The notes under the pieces: model-generated
Seen by the model: only the letters and a program-made list of their open reading frames with translations
The model's database searches: none
Told to the model about the DNA's origin: nothing
Part shown: piece after piece, positions 1 through 9,750 of the stretch
Position numbering within the stretch: the stretch's first letter is position 1
How the letters are laid out: every line of letters begins with the position of its first letter
Program-made: the position numbers and the translations under genes
From: JAJTFW01 sp964534995
GTDB lineage: Bacteria > Bacteroidota > Bacteroidia > AKYH767-A > OLB10
Assembly (NCBI GenBank): GCA_964534995.1
Contig: CAZHSC010000005.1
Span: 1 to 64,000 of the forward strand
Reading direction: 5' to 3'
DNA length: 64,000 nt

Positions 1-24
1 GCAGTGCGAAGCACGCTTCAGGGA
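1..24. repeat. Fragment of a dispersed hairpin repeat
   Basis: The first 24 bases are a near match, in reverse orientation, to the hairpin at 6186-6213 (CCTGAAGC and GCTTCAGG arms around a GTGC/GCAC core). It looks like the edge of another copy of the dispersed non-coding repeat at 5989-6628. From here to the stop codon at 383 I see no gene. That stretch holds only AT-rich DNA with loosely repeated TTTATATCC motifs near 140-165 and 258-270. Confidence 0.4.
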
Positions 25-382
25 AACCATATGAGTTGACTGTCGCGGTGTAAATGAGCACAACGCCATCTGCAAGGCAAACCTTGCGTTTCCACCCTCA
101 TTTTAGTCCTTAAAAAATTTGCTTGAGCAAGGTATAAATATTTATATCCGTTTATTTCCGTTTGCAGGGTATTACAGACCGGGGAACTGGCGTTCCCGCC
201 CCATATAAAATTATTCAAAATATTTTACATGTACAAGGAATAAGCATTTGTATACGTTTATATCCTATTAAATCCTGCATAAAGCCCTGTTACTACAAGC
301 CCGGGCTATCCTAACCCTTCACACAGTAACTTCTAAGTCAAAGTGACCACTAGTGCATAAAGAATAAGTAAAATCCCTGCAA

Positions 383-2971
383 TTAATTCATCATTATTTT
401 ACCAGCTTTGACACGCCCATTTTTTCCCTCCAGCCGGTAAAAATACATGCCATCAGCATGCGCACTTATATCAATTATATCCGGGTTCCTGCTAAGTTCC
501 CGGGAAAAAATCATTTGCCCCATGGCATTATAGATTTGCAAAACCGCATGTTCGTACACGCCTTTACAGTCGATGGTGAAGATGCCTGTCCCGGGGTTGG
601 GGTAGATGAAAACTGTGCCGGGTGAAGCAGTATCTTCCCCAATACCGGTTGGGATACACGAAGGCGTTAGTTGCGGAACGACATGATAGGGTGTATTAAA
701 CAACATATTCTCAGCAATTGTAAAAGTATCCGTGGCATTTACCTTTGAATTATACATCCAGTAATTGCTATGCCCTATGAACTGTACACTGTCAAATACC
801 CACTGCAATGTTGTCCCTCTTGCAATGGCATCGGAAGTGGAAAAGGTATGAAATACTTTCGCTCTATCGTAGCGATCTGTTCCGGTAGCATACCCACAAA
901 AGGAAGCGAAAGGCTGGGTATCTGCTGTACCGATTAATATTCCGTAGTTCTCATTGTAGTATTGAATGATATGTTCATTGCAGATGAAATCACTAACCGG
1001 AATATTTTGCTGAGTGCTCTGACAAGCAACGAATGTTTCGTGGCCTGCTAAACCGCAACGATAGGCAATCCAGAGCATCACAGCATTATTGAAGGTGTCT
1101 GTCATTAAAGTATAATTGGCAGGACTCACAGATACTGCCATTTTTATGGGTATTGAATCCGGTGAAAACTGCCTAATGAGCATGTAGCGAGTAGTAAATT
1201 GTCCTCCTTCCGAAAATCCGGTCAGATACGCATCAATTACAGGCCGTTGTTCTCTGTATAAAACATGCCTGTAGATTTGCTTCATCACATCGGTCATAAA
1301 TATTCTATGTTGGCATCCTGTGATACTGTCATACGCAATATCTCTTACATAACCATATGATGGGCGCATGGTTGGAGAAACTATCATCGCATTTTGTCTA
1401 TCGGCCATATCGCGTAAATCTGCATTTCCGGCTCCTGTTCCACCTTGCCCATGAATATAAAATAAAATAGGACTAGTCAATGAATCATACGTAGCAGGCT
1501 TGTAATAATACACGTGATAATCTCCATAATAATAAGTGGTGTTAGGTGGAGAGCTCATTGTAATAAAGTCACTTGAATTTCCTATAGGCATGGCATGAAT
1601 CAGTGAATCAATGTGTATAAAGCTGGTATAGGACAGTGTATCGGAGCCCTGGCAATTGGAGGCAATCAGGCTGACATCAAAATCACCAACGGATGGATAG
1701 TATATTTTTGGATTTTTCTCTGAAGAGGTGGAGGGCAGTCCTCCCGGAAAACTCCACTTGAAATTTACAGCATCGCCGCCTGTGCTGAAAAACTGAATGT
1801 AATTTCCGAGTTGAGTTATCGTTTGTGTTGAAGTGAAGGCGGCCGCAGGAAAGGCAGGAACAGGATTATTGCACAGTTGAACATTTCCATTGGGACTCCC
1901 TACATAGCCCCCGATGTATAAATCCCCACTATATGAGATTAACGCATCAAAAGATCCGATTCCGCTCAGGGGCATTGGGAGTGAAACCGGGCTCCAGCCT
2001 CCGTTCGGATTATACTTAGCCAACTCCGGTGAAGAAAGCCCGCCTGCCGTTGTAAAATTTCCACCGACATAGAGTTCACAATTGTATGACTCCATTACAT
2101 ACACGGTACCATCCAGTCCGGAATCAAGTGATTCAAAACCCGACCCATTCCATTTTGCAATATTGGCAGCAGCTATACCTCCTGCATGAGTAAAATAACC
2201 TCCCATGTAAAGGGATCCGTCATGAACAGCAAAACATCGTACCCCGGAGTTGCCTGTATTGGTACCACTACCCAGCGACGACCAGTTGCTTCCATCCCAT
2301 TTGGCAATATCATTCACAGCGGTACCGCCTGCGTTTGCGAAAGAACCTCCCGCATATAAATCGCCATTAAAACTGATAAGCGCATAAACCACACCATCAC
2401 ATCCGGCGCCAAGTGCCGACCAGTTATTACCATCCCACTTAGCAATATGGCTGGTTGGCGTCCCTCCGGCTGTTGTGAAAAGGCCCGCGGCATATAATTC
2501 GTTATTATGTACCGTGAGTGCGAAAACAATTCCGTCCATACCTGTACCCAGAGGATGCCAGCCTGACCCATCCCAGCGCGCGATATAATTTGCAGCAACT
2601 CCGCCGGCGGAAGTAAAATTCCCTCCTGCATACAATGATCCATTGAACATAAACAGGGCATTTACGGAGCCATTCATGCCACTTCCCAATGAGTCCCATG
2701 TTGTGCCTATGCGGCGGGCTATGCCGGGTGTCACAGTTCCAGTGGCGGGAAAGCTGCCCCCTGCATACAGTATCCCGGTGGTGGTATCTATTGCCAACTT
2801 ACTTGTTCCACCATAGGAATAAAAACCAATGGGCGACCATGTCTGGGCACGGGTGGAGAAAGCCACAAAAAAGATAAGGGAGATACAAATGAATACTTGC
2901 ACAATGTGAAAGGACGCTATTACGTTCTTATGATAATTATTCTCTGAAAAAACTTTTATCATTTCTGCCAT
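383..2971 (-). CDS. Secreted propeller-PKD-esterase fusion with T9SS tail
   Basis: Large secreted protein of 862 residues from the start chosen here. An N-terminal signal peptide ends near an AQ cleavage site. About seven repeats of roughly 47 residues follow, with the core LYAGGxFTxAGG...IAxWDG, forming a beta-propeller-like region. A PKD domain comes next (about 390-470), then an alpha/beta-hydrolase resembling PHB depolymerase-type esterases: HGQGG oxyanion loop, nucleophile elbow GFSEGG (Ser587) and a late GHSNYW histidine (His734). The C-terminus has the IYPNPGTGIF motif of a T9SS type-A sorting domain. An ATG at 3034 would make a longer protein, but a good promoter lies inside that extension and the signal peptide argues for 2971 (or 2962). 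The esterase substrate is unknown; extracellular or cell-surface action is inferred. Confidence 0.82.
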   Translation of the reverse strand: MAEMIKVFSENNYHKNVIASFHIVQVFICISLIFFVAFSTRAQTWSPIGFYSYGGTSKLAIDTTTGILYAGGSFPATGTVTPGIARRIGTTWDSLGSGMNGSVNALFMFNGSLYAGGNFTSAGGVAANYIARWDGSGWHPLGTGMDGIVFALTVHNNELYAAGLFTTAGGTPTSHIAKWDGNNWSALGAGCDGVVYALISFNGDLYAGGSFANAGGTAVNDIAKWDGSNWSSLGSGTNTGNSGVRCFAVHDGSLYMGGYFTHAGGIAAANIAKWNGSGFESLDSGLDGTVYVMESYNCELYVGGNFTTAGGLSSPELAKYNPNGGWSPVSLPMPLSGIGSFDALISYSGDLYIGGYVGSPNGNVQLCNNPVPAFPAAAFTSTQTITQLGNYIQFFSTGGDAVNFKWSFPGGLPSTSSEKNPKIYYPSVGDFDVSLIASNCQGSDTLSYTSFIHIDSLIHAMPIGNSSDFITMSSPPNTTYYYGDYHVYYYKPATYDSLTSPILFYIHGQGGTGAGNADLRDMADRQNAMIVSPTMRPSYGYVRDIAYDSITGCQHRIFMTDVMKQIYRHVLYREQRPVIDAYLTGFSEGGQFTTRYMLIRQFSPDSIPIKMAVSVSPANYTLMTDTFNNAVMLWIAYRCGLAGHETFVACQSTQQNIPVSDFICNEHIIQYYNENYGILIGTADTQPFASFCGYATGTDRYDRAKVFHTFSTSDAIARGTTLQWVFDSVQFIGHSNYWMYNSKVNATDTFTIAENMLFNTPYHVVPQLTPSCIPTGIGEDTASPGTVFIYPNPGTGIFTIDCKGVYEHAVLQIYNAMGQMIFSRELSRNPDIIDISAHADGMYFYRLEGKNGRVKAGKIMMN

Positions 2972-2987
2972 TTCTTTTTTCTGATTG

Positions 2988-3020
2988 TAAAGGTAATGAA
3001 CTGACCGCTGCCATCCCAAA
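2988..3020 (-). promoter_or_regulatory. Bacteroidota-type promoter for the propeller-esterase gene
   Basis: On the minus strand a TTTG (plus 3017-3020) lies 21 bases before TACCTTTA (plus 2988-2995), which matches TAnnTTTG except at the last base. The predicted transcript would start around 2980, only about 10-20 bases before ATG 2971 or 2962, so the longer upstream start is unlikely. Confidence 0.6.
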
Positions 3021-3092
3021 AAACCAGTCCGCACACGATCGGAGGTGGGTTAACATTTCAAAACCCTGTGGATTTGAAAGGGTCTGTATATC

Positions 3093-3746
3093 TCATCGCA
3101 TCACCACCAATTTCCTCCCAACTCTCTCAAACCCACTTGTAATAACACAGGTATATACCCAATTACTCAGCTCCGGCAGATGCACATACTGCAAGGTACT
3201 CCAGGAGGGTAAATTCATTTTATACACCAACTGCCCTGTTATATCATATACTTCAAACACCCCCGGCTGGTTTTGCGGGAGCAGGTAAACAAGTTTGATA
3301 TTTCCATCGTTAGTAGGGTTTGGCGATATCCCAAACCTGAAATCATGCCCTTGCTCATGTAACCCAACACTAAGACTATCACAAACACTACCCACCACCG
3401 GGCCGAGGTTATAGTTGGGGTGGTTTGGAACGGCGCGCCCATGAAAATAACTAACCAGATCAATTGCATGCTGCTGTACGTTACAGGCTACACCTGCACT
3501 ATCGGGATAATTCATTTCGTGTAAATGCTGAACGCCACTACCGCTAGTTATGTAAATTTTTCCGTTAGCGGCAAGGTACATGTTCCAGAAGGATGTGGCA
3601 CAGCAGGTTTGGCCGGGAGGGGAGATGAATCCGTCGTAGTTTGCAACTGTGTCTACGGTCAAACTGTCAATATTGATTTGAAAGATCTTAGTACTGGAGC
3701 AGGCGTAGGCATATTTACCCGATGGTGAAAATGTGAGCCCCCACCC
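3093..3746 (-). pseudogene. 3' part of a stop-interrupted T9SS cargo gene
   Basis: This segment continues, in the same frame, the reading frame at 3747-4586 after a single TAA at 3747-3749. The residues across the break read DLSTGG-stop-GWGLTFSPSGKYAYA, a continuous WD/propeller-like sequence, so this is one gene split by one stop codon. The part ends in a T9SS type-A sorting domain (ISPNPTNDGN ... GRKLVVMR). The first possible restart codon inside it is a TTG at 3662, with no signal peptide, so the piece would not be secreted if translated separately. It may be a true nonsense mutation or a sequence error. Confidence 0.75.
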
Positions 3747-4586
3747 TTATCCGCCTGTTGACAGATCTATTTCCCTTGGATTCGAAAAATTTCCGGTACA
3801 TCTGTCAAAATCCAATATCTGGATAAAATTATCTATAACTGTTCCTCCGTCTGATTTGTTCGTTAAGAATTTCGTTCCATCCTGTGAAAAAGTTAATTGT
3901 CTGGTCATTCCCAACGATGCAGTTACTCCTAATGATTGTGAGGTGACCGATTGAATACCATTACTGGTAAAAAGAACCTTAAAAACCACATCACTATTGT
4001 CCTTTTGCATTACTACCCACCAATCACGTCCATTTGCGTGTTTACAAGCGGCTATCCCCCATCCCATGGTATCAGCAAATGCGGTCTGATTTTTATATAT
4101 TACTTCGCCTAATCCACTATCTCCATTTATATCAATGATAGAAAAGTACAATTCCAATGCAGGAGCATACGTTCCTAAATATGTACCAGTGTGATGATAC
4201 AAAATGAATTTTGATGTATCACCCGGATAGGTTAAGATTATATTAGTATAAGTAAAAGGAAACCCATACGGCCAGCTACTAGTTATTCCATTCGGATTCA
4301 ATCCTGTACCATTCATCATAGTATCATTATTTGCATTGGCGATCCAGATACCGTTGCTGCTCATTAAAAAATTGCCCTGCGCATCGCAGATCGTGGCTTC
4401 GGTCCCATAGAAGGCCATTTTTCGCATTTCGGGTGAATGAACATAACCAGTTGAATCAAAAATTATCCTCCCATTTGGAAAACCAGCAAAAGGGTTGTAC
4501 CCAGTCAACCATACGTGATTGTAAAAACCTTGTGCCTTCATCTGAACAGGGCATAACATCAATAATACGATGATCAGCTTTTTCAT
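3747..4586 (-). pseudogene. 5' part of a stop-interrupted T9SS cargo gene
   Basis: Encodes 279 residues: a signal peptide (MKKLIIVLLMLCPVQMKAQ) and repeats of a propeller-like fold with TFSQDGTKF-type blades, ending at an in-frame TAA. The frame stays open after the stop and runs to a T9SS sorting domain at 3093, which gives an intact ancestral length near 497 residues. The start ATG overlaps the stop of the upstream gene as ATGA (4583-4586), so the two were probably translationally coupled. Function unknown. Without its C-terminal signal the product should not leave through T9SS. Confidence 0.75.
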
Positions 4587-5947
4587 TTTGTTATGATCAG
4601 CCTTTCAGTTAAATAATTACCCTGCTCATCAATCAGCTTCAATGAATAAATCCCTTCCTTTAAAGCGGATAAAATAAACTGGCAGGTATTGGATAAATTG
4701 CCAATTGTTTTCACAAGAACTATTCTGCCAATTGCATCCGTCACCTCAGCTCTAATTTCGCTTCCTGTTAATCCGTAATAAATCATTTGAATATTACCAC
4801 CTGAAGGGTTAGGAAATATCTTTAGCTGTTTTAAAGTGTTTTCATGGTTTGTGTTCTGCAGCCTATAAATACCCATTATTTCACAAACATCCTTATCTTG
4901 GTATTCAAGGGTATCATTCAGCAAGTTCAATAAAGTTCTTGCCCTATAAACGGCTGGTCCTCCTGAATAGGGACATTGAACTGCAATTTGTAAAAGGCTT
5001 TCGTATTCATATTGTAGAGTAGTAATCCCTTGTGTTATATAGCGGAAATTAACATCATTGATGAATTTTTCATTGGCATCGGGTGTTTGTTCGGCTTGCA
5101 CTCCTTCATTCATTGAACGGGCAGCATTAATATGGGCGATCCTGCCTGCCTGCAATGGAACTCCGGTTGTGGTTATATCAGATCTGGATGTAATTACCTG
5201 TGCAATTAAATTTTCTTTCAGCAGTTGGAGCGCAGGTGTTGTGTTTATCCGAAGTAAACTGTCAACATAACGGATGCTGTCGCCGTATGCTTTCAGTAAC
5301 AGGTTTGAAGCCCGCAGGCCGGCAGAAAGCAGACTGTCACCCGGCTCGCATGTGCTTAACTCCTTTTCCACTTCAAACAATACTCCAACGGATCCGCTTT
5401 CTTTCTCCTGAACAAAATCCATATAAGCCATTTCGGAATTTAACAGCAGGCTGTCTTCCTTTAATTCCTTAAACAAATATTGCTGAGCGATTATTTTCGA
5501 TTCGGGAATGAATAGGGATGACTCCGCCTCATCATTGGCTACCATTATCCGGTAATCTTCGCCGCCCTCTCCGGGAATGTATTCCGAGCAGATACTGGAG
5601 GAGTCACAGTAAAATGTGTTTGGATTTAGTGAAGGAAAAAACCACTGCTGATCATTCACATAAAAGGGTCCCAGGGTATCATTAAGCGGAATATTAGGGT
5701 TATGACTTGGGATGCCGGAGTAAGTAGAGAAGAGGGAACTTGCTAATGAAAAAAGTGTAGTATCATTCAAATTCACAGCCCCGTATCCGCTCACATATCT
5801 TGCCGAATCCACCCAAATATTGCCATGCCAGGGCGGTGTTTGTCCTGAGGGCTGCTGGCCGATGTTGGCTTCGCTGTTGGAGCGGGCGTGGAATCGGACC
5901 TTGTTTTCACAAGGCCAAACTATGAAGTAATTCTGTTTTCCTCTCAT
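4583..5947 (-). CDS. T9SS type-A sorting-domain protein, 5'-truncated
   Basis: A 454-residue product with a clear C-terminal T9SS type-A domain (IFPNPSGGNIQMIYYG ... GNYLTERLIITK) and a low-complexity acidic, Ser-rich middle. It starts inside what looks like the end of a repeat domain (RSNSEANIG, NIWVDSARYVSGYGAVNL, the style of parallel beta-helix surface proteins) and has no signal peptide. A stop codon lies a few codons upstream. I read it as the C-terminal remnant of a larger surface protein, its 5' end replaced by the repeat-rich DNA at 5948-6675. It overlaps the next gene by four bases (ATGA). Function unknown. Confidence 0.55.
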   Translation of the reverse strand: MRGKQNYFIVWPCENKVRFHARSNSEANIGQQPSGQTPPWHGNIWVDSARYVSGYGAVNLNDTTLFSLASSLFSTYSGIPSHNPNIPLNDTLGPFYVNDQQWFFPSLNPNTFYCDSSSICSEYIPGEGGEDYRIMVANDEAESSLFIPESKIIAQQYLFKELKEDSLLLNSEMAYMDFVQEKESGSVGVLFEVEKELSTCEPGDSLLSAGLRASNLLLKAYGDSIRYVDSLLRINTTPALQLLKENLIAQVITSRSDITTTGVPLQAGRIAHINAARSMNEGVQAEQTPDANEKFINDVNFRYITQGITTLQYEYESLLQIAVQCPYSGGPAVYRARTLLNLLNDTLEYQDKDVCEIMGIYRLQNTNHENTLKQLKIFPNPSGGNIQMIYYGLTGSEIRAEVTDAIGRIVLVKTIGNLSNTCQFILSALKEGIYSLKLIDEQGNYLTERLIITK

Positions 5948-5988
5948 TTGCTCATCAGCTAAAATACTTCATTAACTTGTAATTCAAT

Positions 5989-6244
5989 GGGGCGCTGCCC
6001 CAAACCCCGCATACTTTTTCTCTTGATAGAAAAGTAAGCAAAAAGATCAAGGCCTGCACCACCTCCTTTTCGCTTCCAGCGAAATATATCCTGTTTGCTC
6101 CGGGCGGGGCTCAGGGTGATCTCCTCAAATACTTTCGGAGCTTCCCTTCGCCTGATCCGCCTTCCACTACGCTCTAATTTTTTATCCTGAAGCGTGCTAT
6201 GCACTGCTTCAGGGATACCGGAGGTGCTGAGGGCCGGTTTTATT
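5989..6244 (+). repeat. Dispersed non-coding repeat, copy A
   Basis: About 250 bases that match copy B at 6404-6628 in order: a GGGGC...GCCCC lead, CTTTTTCTCTTGATAGAAAA, then AAGCAAAAAGATCAAGGCCTG, a hairpin TTCGCTTCCAGCGAA, and a tail reading GGTGCTGAGGGC. Copy A also contains a strong hairpin at 6186-6213. Short reading frames here on the minus strand show no protein-like composition and are not annotated. Within 5948-6675 the only other thing seen is a CTCTGCGTCTCCTCCGTGCC phrase near 6290, related in style to the element at 9751-9888. Confidence 0.65.
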
Positions 6245-6403
6245 TTCTCCGCGCTCGCTGCGTTTAAAGAAAACTAAACCTGTGTCCTCTGCGTCTCCTC
6301 CGTGCCCTCTGTGGTTTCCCAATTCCCCATGGTAAAATTTTAAAATATTATTACCTCTATAATTTCTCTCCTTCCAAATAGAATTTTCTGCTTCGTTTCC
6401 TGA

Positions 6404-6628
6404 TGGGGCCTTCTGCCCCATGCCCCGACTTCCTTTTTCTCTTGATAGAAAAAGGAAGCAAAAAGATCAAGGCCTGCAGCACATCCTTTCCGCTTTCAGC
6501 GGTATTTTTTCCGTTTGTGAAACGGGCGGCCCTCGGGTGATCTTCGCAAAGTTTTGCGAAGCTTCCCTCAGGCTATTCGCCATTTCCCTGCACTTTAAAA
6601 ACCGGATGTGCTGAGGGCAGGTTTATTT
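6404..6628 (+). repeat. Dispersed non-coding repeat, copy B
   Basis: Second, diverged direct copy of the element at 5989-6244. The best conserved part is CTTGATAGAAAAAGGAAGC followed by AAAAAGATCAAGGCCTGCA. Differences are scattered, with small indels, so this is an old duplication or two independent insertions. The small plus-strand frame across it is probably not a gene. No transposase or target-site duplication was recognised. Confidence 0.65.
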
Positions 6629-6675
6629 CTGTATATTCATTTTCTCAGCAATATAATAAGCACTCACTCTCTTTT

Positions 6676-7224
6676 TTATCTGCTAAACCCATTGATCAAA
6701 TAGGGTAGCAGCGGAAGCAATGGAATCTGAGCGGAAGCCGGATCGCAGGTATCCCGGTTCATCAGCACCGATACGAGGGCAAGTTGTGGGGAGGGTTGTT
6801 CAATCAGGAAATACCCCGGCCGCACATCTCCTGCCTCCACCGACTTAAAGCAGTTTTTGTACGAGAAGGGTTTGCATAAAGAATAAAGTACAGTTTCTTT
6901 ATCTATCATGGGCCGGTACTCCTCCAACTGCGCATTGCTTGAGTCTATGATAAAGGTAATTGTATAGCTTCCACATACAGTATCAAGGTCACTTTTGGTT
7001 GGAAAGCCGTCACAGTACCATCCACTATCGTTCAACTCCACCAAACCGGACGGTTGAGGAAATTCCACACTAAAAGCGTTGACCGCCTTGGGCTGGCCCG
7101 ATAGCCACGTTTTGTTTTCAATTTCCGGTTCTTTTCGCACGTCACCCATTGTGGGAAGAATGTTATCTTCTTCTATGGTAAAGTTATCACAAATTCCGTA
7201 ATTTACCTTTATCCGGTAGCACAA
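6676..7224 (-). pseudogene. 3' part of a frameshifted secreted protein gene
   Basis: Encodes the C-terminal portion (about 182 residues, Cys-rich, no recognised domain) of the protein that begins at 7493. It has only a TTG as a possible start and no signal peptide. The junction lies at an A-run (plus 7228-7230): one additional A there would fuse the frames into ...RKDGDFELCYRIKVNYG. A sequencing or assembly slip in the short homopolymer is as likely as a real mutation. Confidence 0.6.
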
Positions 7225-7493
7225 TTCAAATCACCATCCTTCCTTACTCTATCCACCACCACCAGACTCCCATTAGATGTCCCGCAAAATGGCGCATTGA
7301 TCCCATTCAGTAGCACCGAACTTTGAATGCTAATTCTTTGCACTGCTCCTGTTCCGGGAAAGTGCGCCACATATGAATTTAATGTACATGCGCCCACATT
7401 AACCGGTTTGGAAAGGCTGAGCGGGATGCTTTGGGAGAAGGAAAAGGAAAGTGATAGGAAAGAGTAAAAGAGAATAATAAGTAGCTTTTTCAT
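7209..7493 (-). pseudogene. 5' part of a frameshifted secreted protein gene
   Basis: 94 residues with a signal peptide (MKKLLIILFYSFLSLSFSFSQ) and a short beta-rich stretch, ending at TAA just after entering the frame used by 6676-7224. Together the two parts would give a secreted protein of about 270 residues. No family recognised. A conserved-looking Cys pattern spans both parts (GACTLNSY, PFCGTS, YGICDN), consistent with one exported protein. Confidence 0.6.
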
Positions 7494-7588
7494 GATGTAA
7501 AAAATTTAAATAAGCATACCAAAAATTCAGATACTGATACCCAAATATATCGTTTTTTACATTTATATCCGGATTCATCCAATAAATT

Positions 7589-7596
7589 TAACTTTG
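7589..7596 (+). promoter_or_regulatory. -7 box of the metG promoter
   Basis: TAACTTTG is a perfect TAnnTTTG and lies 38 bases before the metG ATG. The -33 element is weak: TTTA at 7562-7565 with a 23-base spacer. Confidence 0.55.
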
Positions 7597-7634
7597 CATC
7601 GAAAATTTAATCCGGCCAGAAGAAAAATACCCTT

Positions 7635-9677
7635 ATGCGCTATCTCGTTACTGCTGCACTCCCTTACGCCAACGGCCCACTGCACATCGGTCATATTGCC
7701 GGTTGTTACCTGCCCTCCGACATTTTCGTACGCTACCAGCGTTTGATGGGTCGTGATGTTAAATTCATTTGCGGGTCGGATGAGCATGGGGTGCCGATCA
7801 CCCTGCGGGCCCGTAAAGAAGGGATCACTCCGCAAGAAGTGGTAGATAAATACCATGCGATGATGCGCGACAGCTTTAAGGAGTTTGGCATCTCCTTCGA
7901 TATCTATCACCGGACTTCCGATAAGGTACATCATGATACCGCTTCGGATTTTTTTAAAACCCTGTATGAAAAAGGTGTTTTTAAGGAAGAGGAGAGCGAA
8001 CAGTATTTCGATGAAGAAGCCAATATGTTTCTGGCGGACCGTTACATCACCGGTACCTGCCCTAAATGTGCCAACCCGAATGCCTACGGGGATCAATGTG
8101 AAAAATGCGGCAGTTCGCTGAGCCCGCGTGAACTGATCAATCCTCATTCCCAACTGAGTGGTAAGGTGCCGGTGTTACGTAAAACCAAGCACTGGTATCT
8201 TCCCCTTGATAAAATGCAGCAGGAATGGCTGCAGGAATGGATATTAAGCAAGGAGGATAGTTGGAAAAAAAATGTATTCGGTCAGTGTAAAAGCTGGCTG
8301 GATCAGGGCTTACAAGCACGTGCCGTCACCCGCGACCTTGACTGGGGCGTGCCGGTACCCCTGCCGGGAAATGAAGGGAAAGTATTGTACGTCTGGTTCG
8401 ATGCGCCCATCGGCTATATCTCCGCAACAAAGGCACTCACGAAAAACTGGGAGCAGTACTGGAAAGACAGAGAAACCAAACTGATTCATTTCATCGGAAA
8501 GGATAATATTGTATTTCACTGCATCATTTTTCCTGCCATGCTGAAAGCGCATGGCGATTATGTGTTACCTGAAAATGTTCCTGCCAATGAATTCCTGAAC
8601 CTGGAGGGCGATAAAATTTCCACGTCCCGTAACTGGGCGGTATGGCTGCATGAGTATCTCCGGGACTTTAGCGGGAAGCAAGATGTGCTGCGCTATGTTT
8701 TATGTGCCACAGCTCCGGAAACCAAGGACAATGATTTCACCTGGAAGGACTTTCAGGACCGCAATAACAACGAACTGGTAGCGGTGTTGGGTAACTTTGT
8801 GAACCGTACACTGGTGCTTACCTCAAAATATTTTGAAAGCAAGGTGCCCGCCAGAGGAGAACTGCTGGAAGCAGAAAAAGTATGCCTTGAGGCGCTTGCC
8901 GCCGCGCCCGGTCTGGTGAAAGACAGTATCGAAAAATACCGCTTCCGTGAAGGACTCAGCCACATGATGGACCTGGCCCGCGCCGGAAATAAATACCTCG
9001 CCGATACCGAACCCTGGAAGCATTACAAGACCAATCCTGCCTATGTAGCTACCGTGCTCAACGTGGCCCTTGAGGTAACCGCGGCACTTGCATATCTCTG
9101 CGAACCTTTCCTGCCCTTCACCGCGGAGAAACTGCGCCGTATGCTCAACCTTCCCCCACATGGATGGGAAGAAGCCTTTCAGCATACCGCGCTCACTGCC
9201 GGGCATGTGCTCGGTGAGGCCTCCCTGTTATATGAAAAAATAGAAGACGAAACCATACAAATACAACTGAAGAAATTGGAAGCCACCAAAGAAACCAACG
9301 TACCAGTATCCACTGAAGCATCACAGGAAAAAGCAATCACTCCATTCAAGAAAGCCACCACTTACGATGAATTCAGCAAAATGGATTTACGGGTAGCCAC
9401 TATCATCGCTGCTGAGAAAGTAGAGAAAGCGGATAAGCTTTTAAAGCTCACGCTCGATACGGGTCTCGATCAGCGTACGGTTGTTTCCGGTATTGCCCTT
9501 CATTTTAGTCCGGATGAAATTATTGGAAAGCAAGTCACCTTACTCGCAAACCTCGCACCCCGTAAAATCAAAGGAATTGAATCCAATGGTATGATATTAA
9601 TGGCTGAAGATGCCGATGGGAAACTGGTATTTGTACAACCTGCAAGAGCGACAAAGGAAGGAAGTACGATAGCATAG
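7635..9677 (+). CDS. metG: Methionine--tRNA ligase
   Basis: Charges tRNA-Met with methionine in the cytoplasm. All class I landmarks are visible: HIGH (residues 17-20), a zinc knuckle [18 protein letters not shown] in the connective region, and KISTS (327-331), which stands for KMSKS. The C-terminal 110 residues form the EMAP/Trbp111-like tRNA-binding domain ([20 protein letters not shown] ... SNGMILMAE) found in long MetRS forms. Its length of 680 residues is normal for Bacteroidota. It stands alone between a decayed secreted-protein gene and a repeat element, with its own promoter at 7589. Confidence 0.97.
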   Translation: MRYLVTAALPYANGPLHIGHIAGCYLPSDIFVRYQRLMGRDVKFICGSDEHGVPITLRARKEGITPQEVVDKYHAMMRDSFKEFGISFDIYHRTSDKVHHDTASDFFKTLYEKGVFKEEESEQYFDEEANMFLADRYITGTCPKCANPNAYGDQCEKCGSSLSPRELINPHSQLSGKVPVLRKTKHWYLPLDKMQQEWLQEWILSKEDSWKKNVFGQCKSWLDQGLQARAVTRDLDWGVPVPLPGNEGKVLYVWFDAPIGYISATKALTKNWEQYWKDRETKLIHFIGKDNIVFHCIIFPAMLKAHGDYVLPENVPANEFLNLEGDKISTSRNWAVWLHEYLRDFSGKQDVLRYVLCATAPETKDNDFTWKDFQDRNNNELVAVLGNFVNRTLVLTSKYFESKVPARGELLEAEKVCLEALAAAPGLVKDSIEKYRFREGLSHMMDLARAGNKYLADTEPWKHYKTNPAYVATVLNVALEVTAALAYLCEPFLPFTAEKLRRMLNLPPHGWEEAFQHTALTAGHVLGEASLLYEKIEDETIQIQLKKLEATKETNVPVSTEASQEKAITPFKKATTYDEFSKMDLRVATIIAAEKVEKADKLLKLTLDTGLDQRTVVSGIALHFSPDEIIGKQVTLLANLAPRKIKGIESNGMILMAEDADGKLVFVQPARATKEGSTIA

Positions 9678-9750
9678 TAATTTTAAAATTAGAAAATATT
9701 AGTCTCTATTGGTGGGTACTACTTCTTACTCCTGTTAAAGTTTTTTCTTT

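Noticed and set aside
140..275. TTTATATCC-type repeats near the left edge as an attachment site
   Set aside because: They are short, imperfect and have no integrase or tRNA nearby.
3747..3749. TAA as a reassigned sense codon
   Set aside because: Other genes here (for example 7209-7493 and the subtilase) stop at TAA, so the code is standard; a mutation or error explains one case.
5959..6614. Three open frames of 64-81 codons in the repeat region
   Set aside because: They lie in repeated non-coding DNA, overlap hairpins and have no protein-like pattern.
7575..8153. A long minus-strand open frame antisense to metG
   Set aside because: It lies wholly within metG and its upstream region, and its residue composition follows from metG codons; no domain or start signal.
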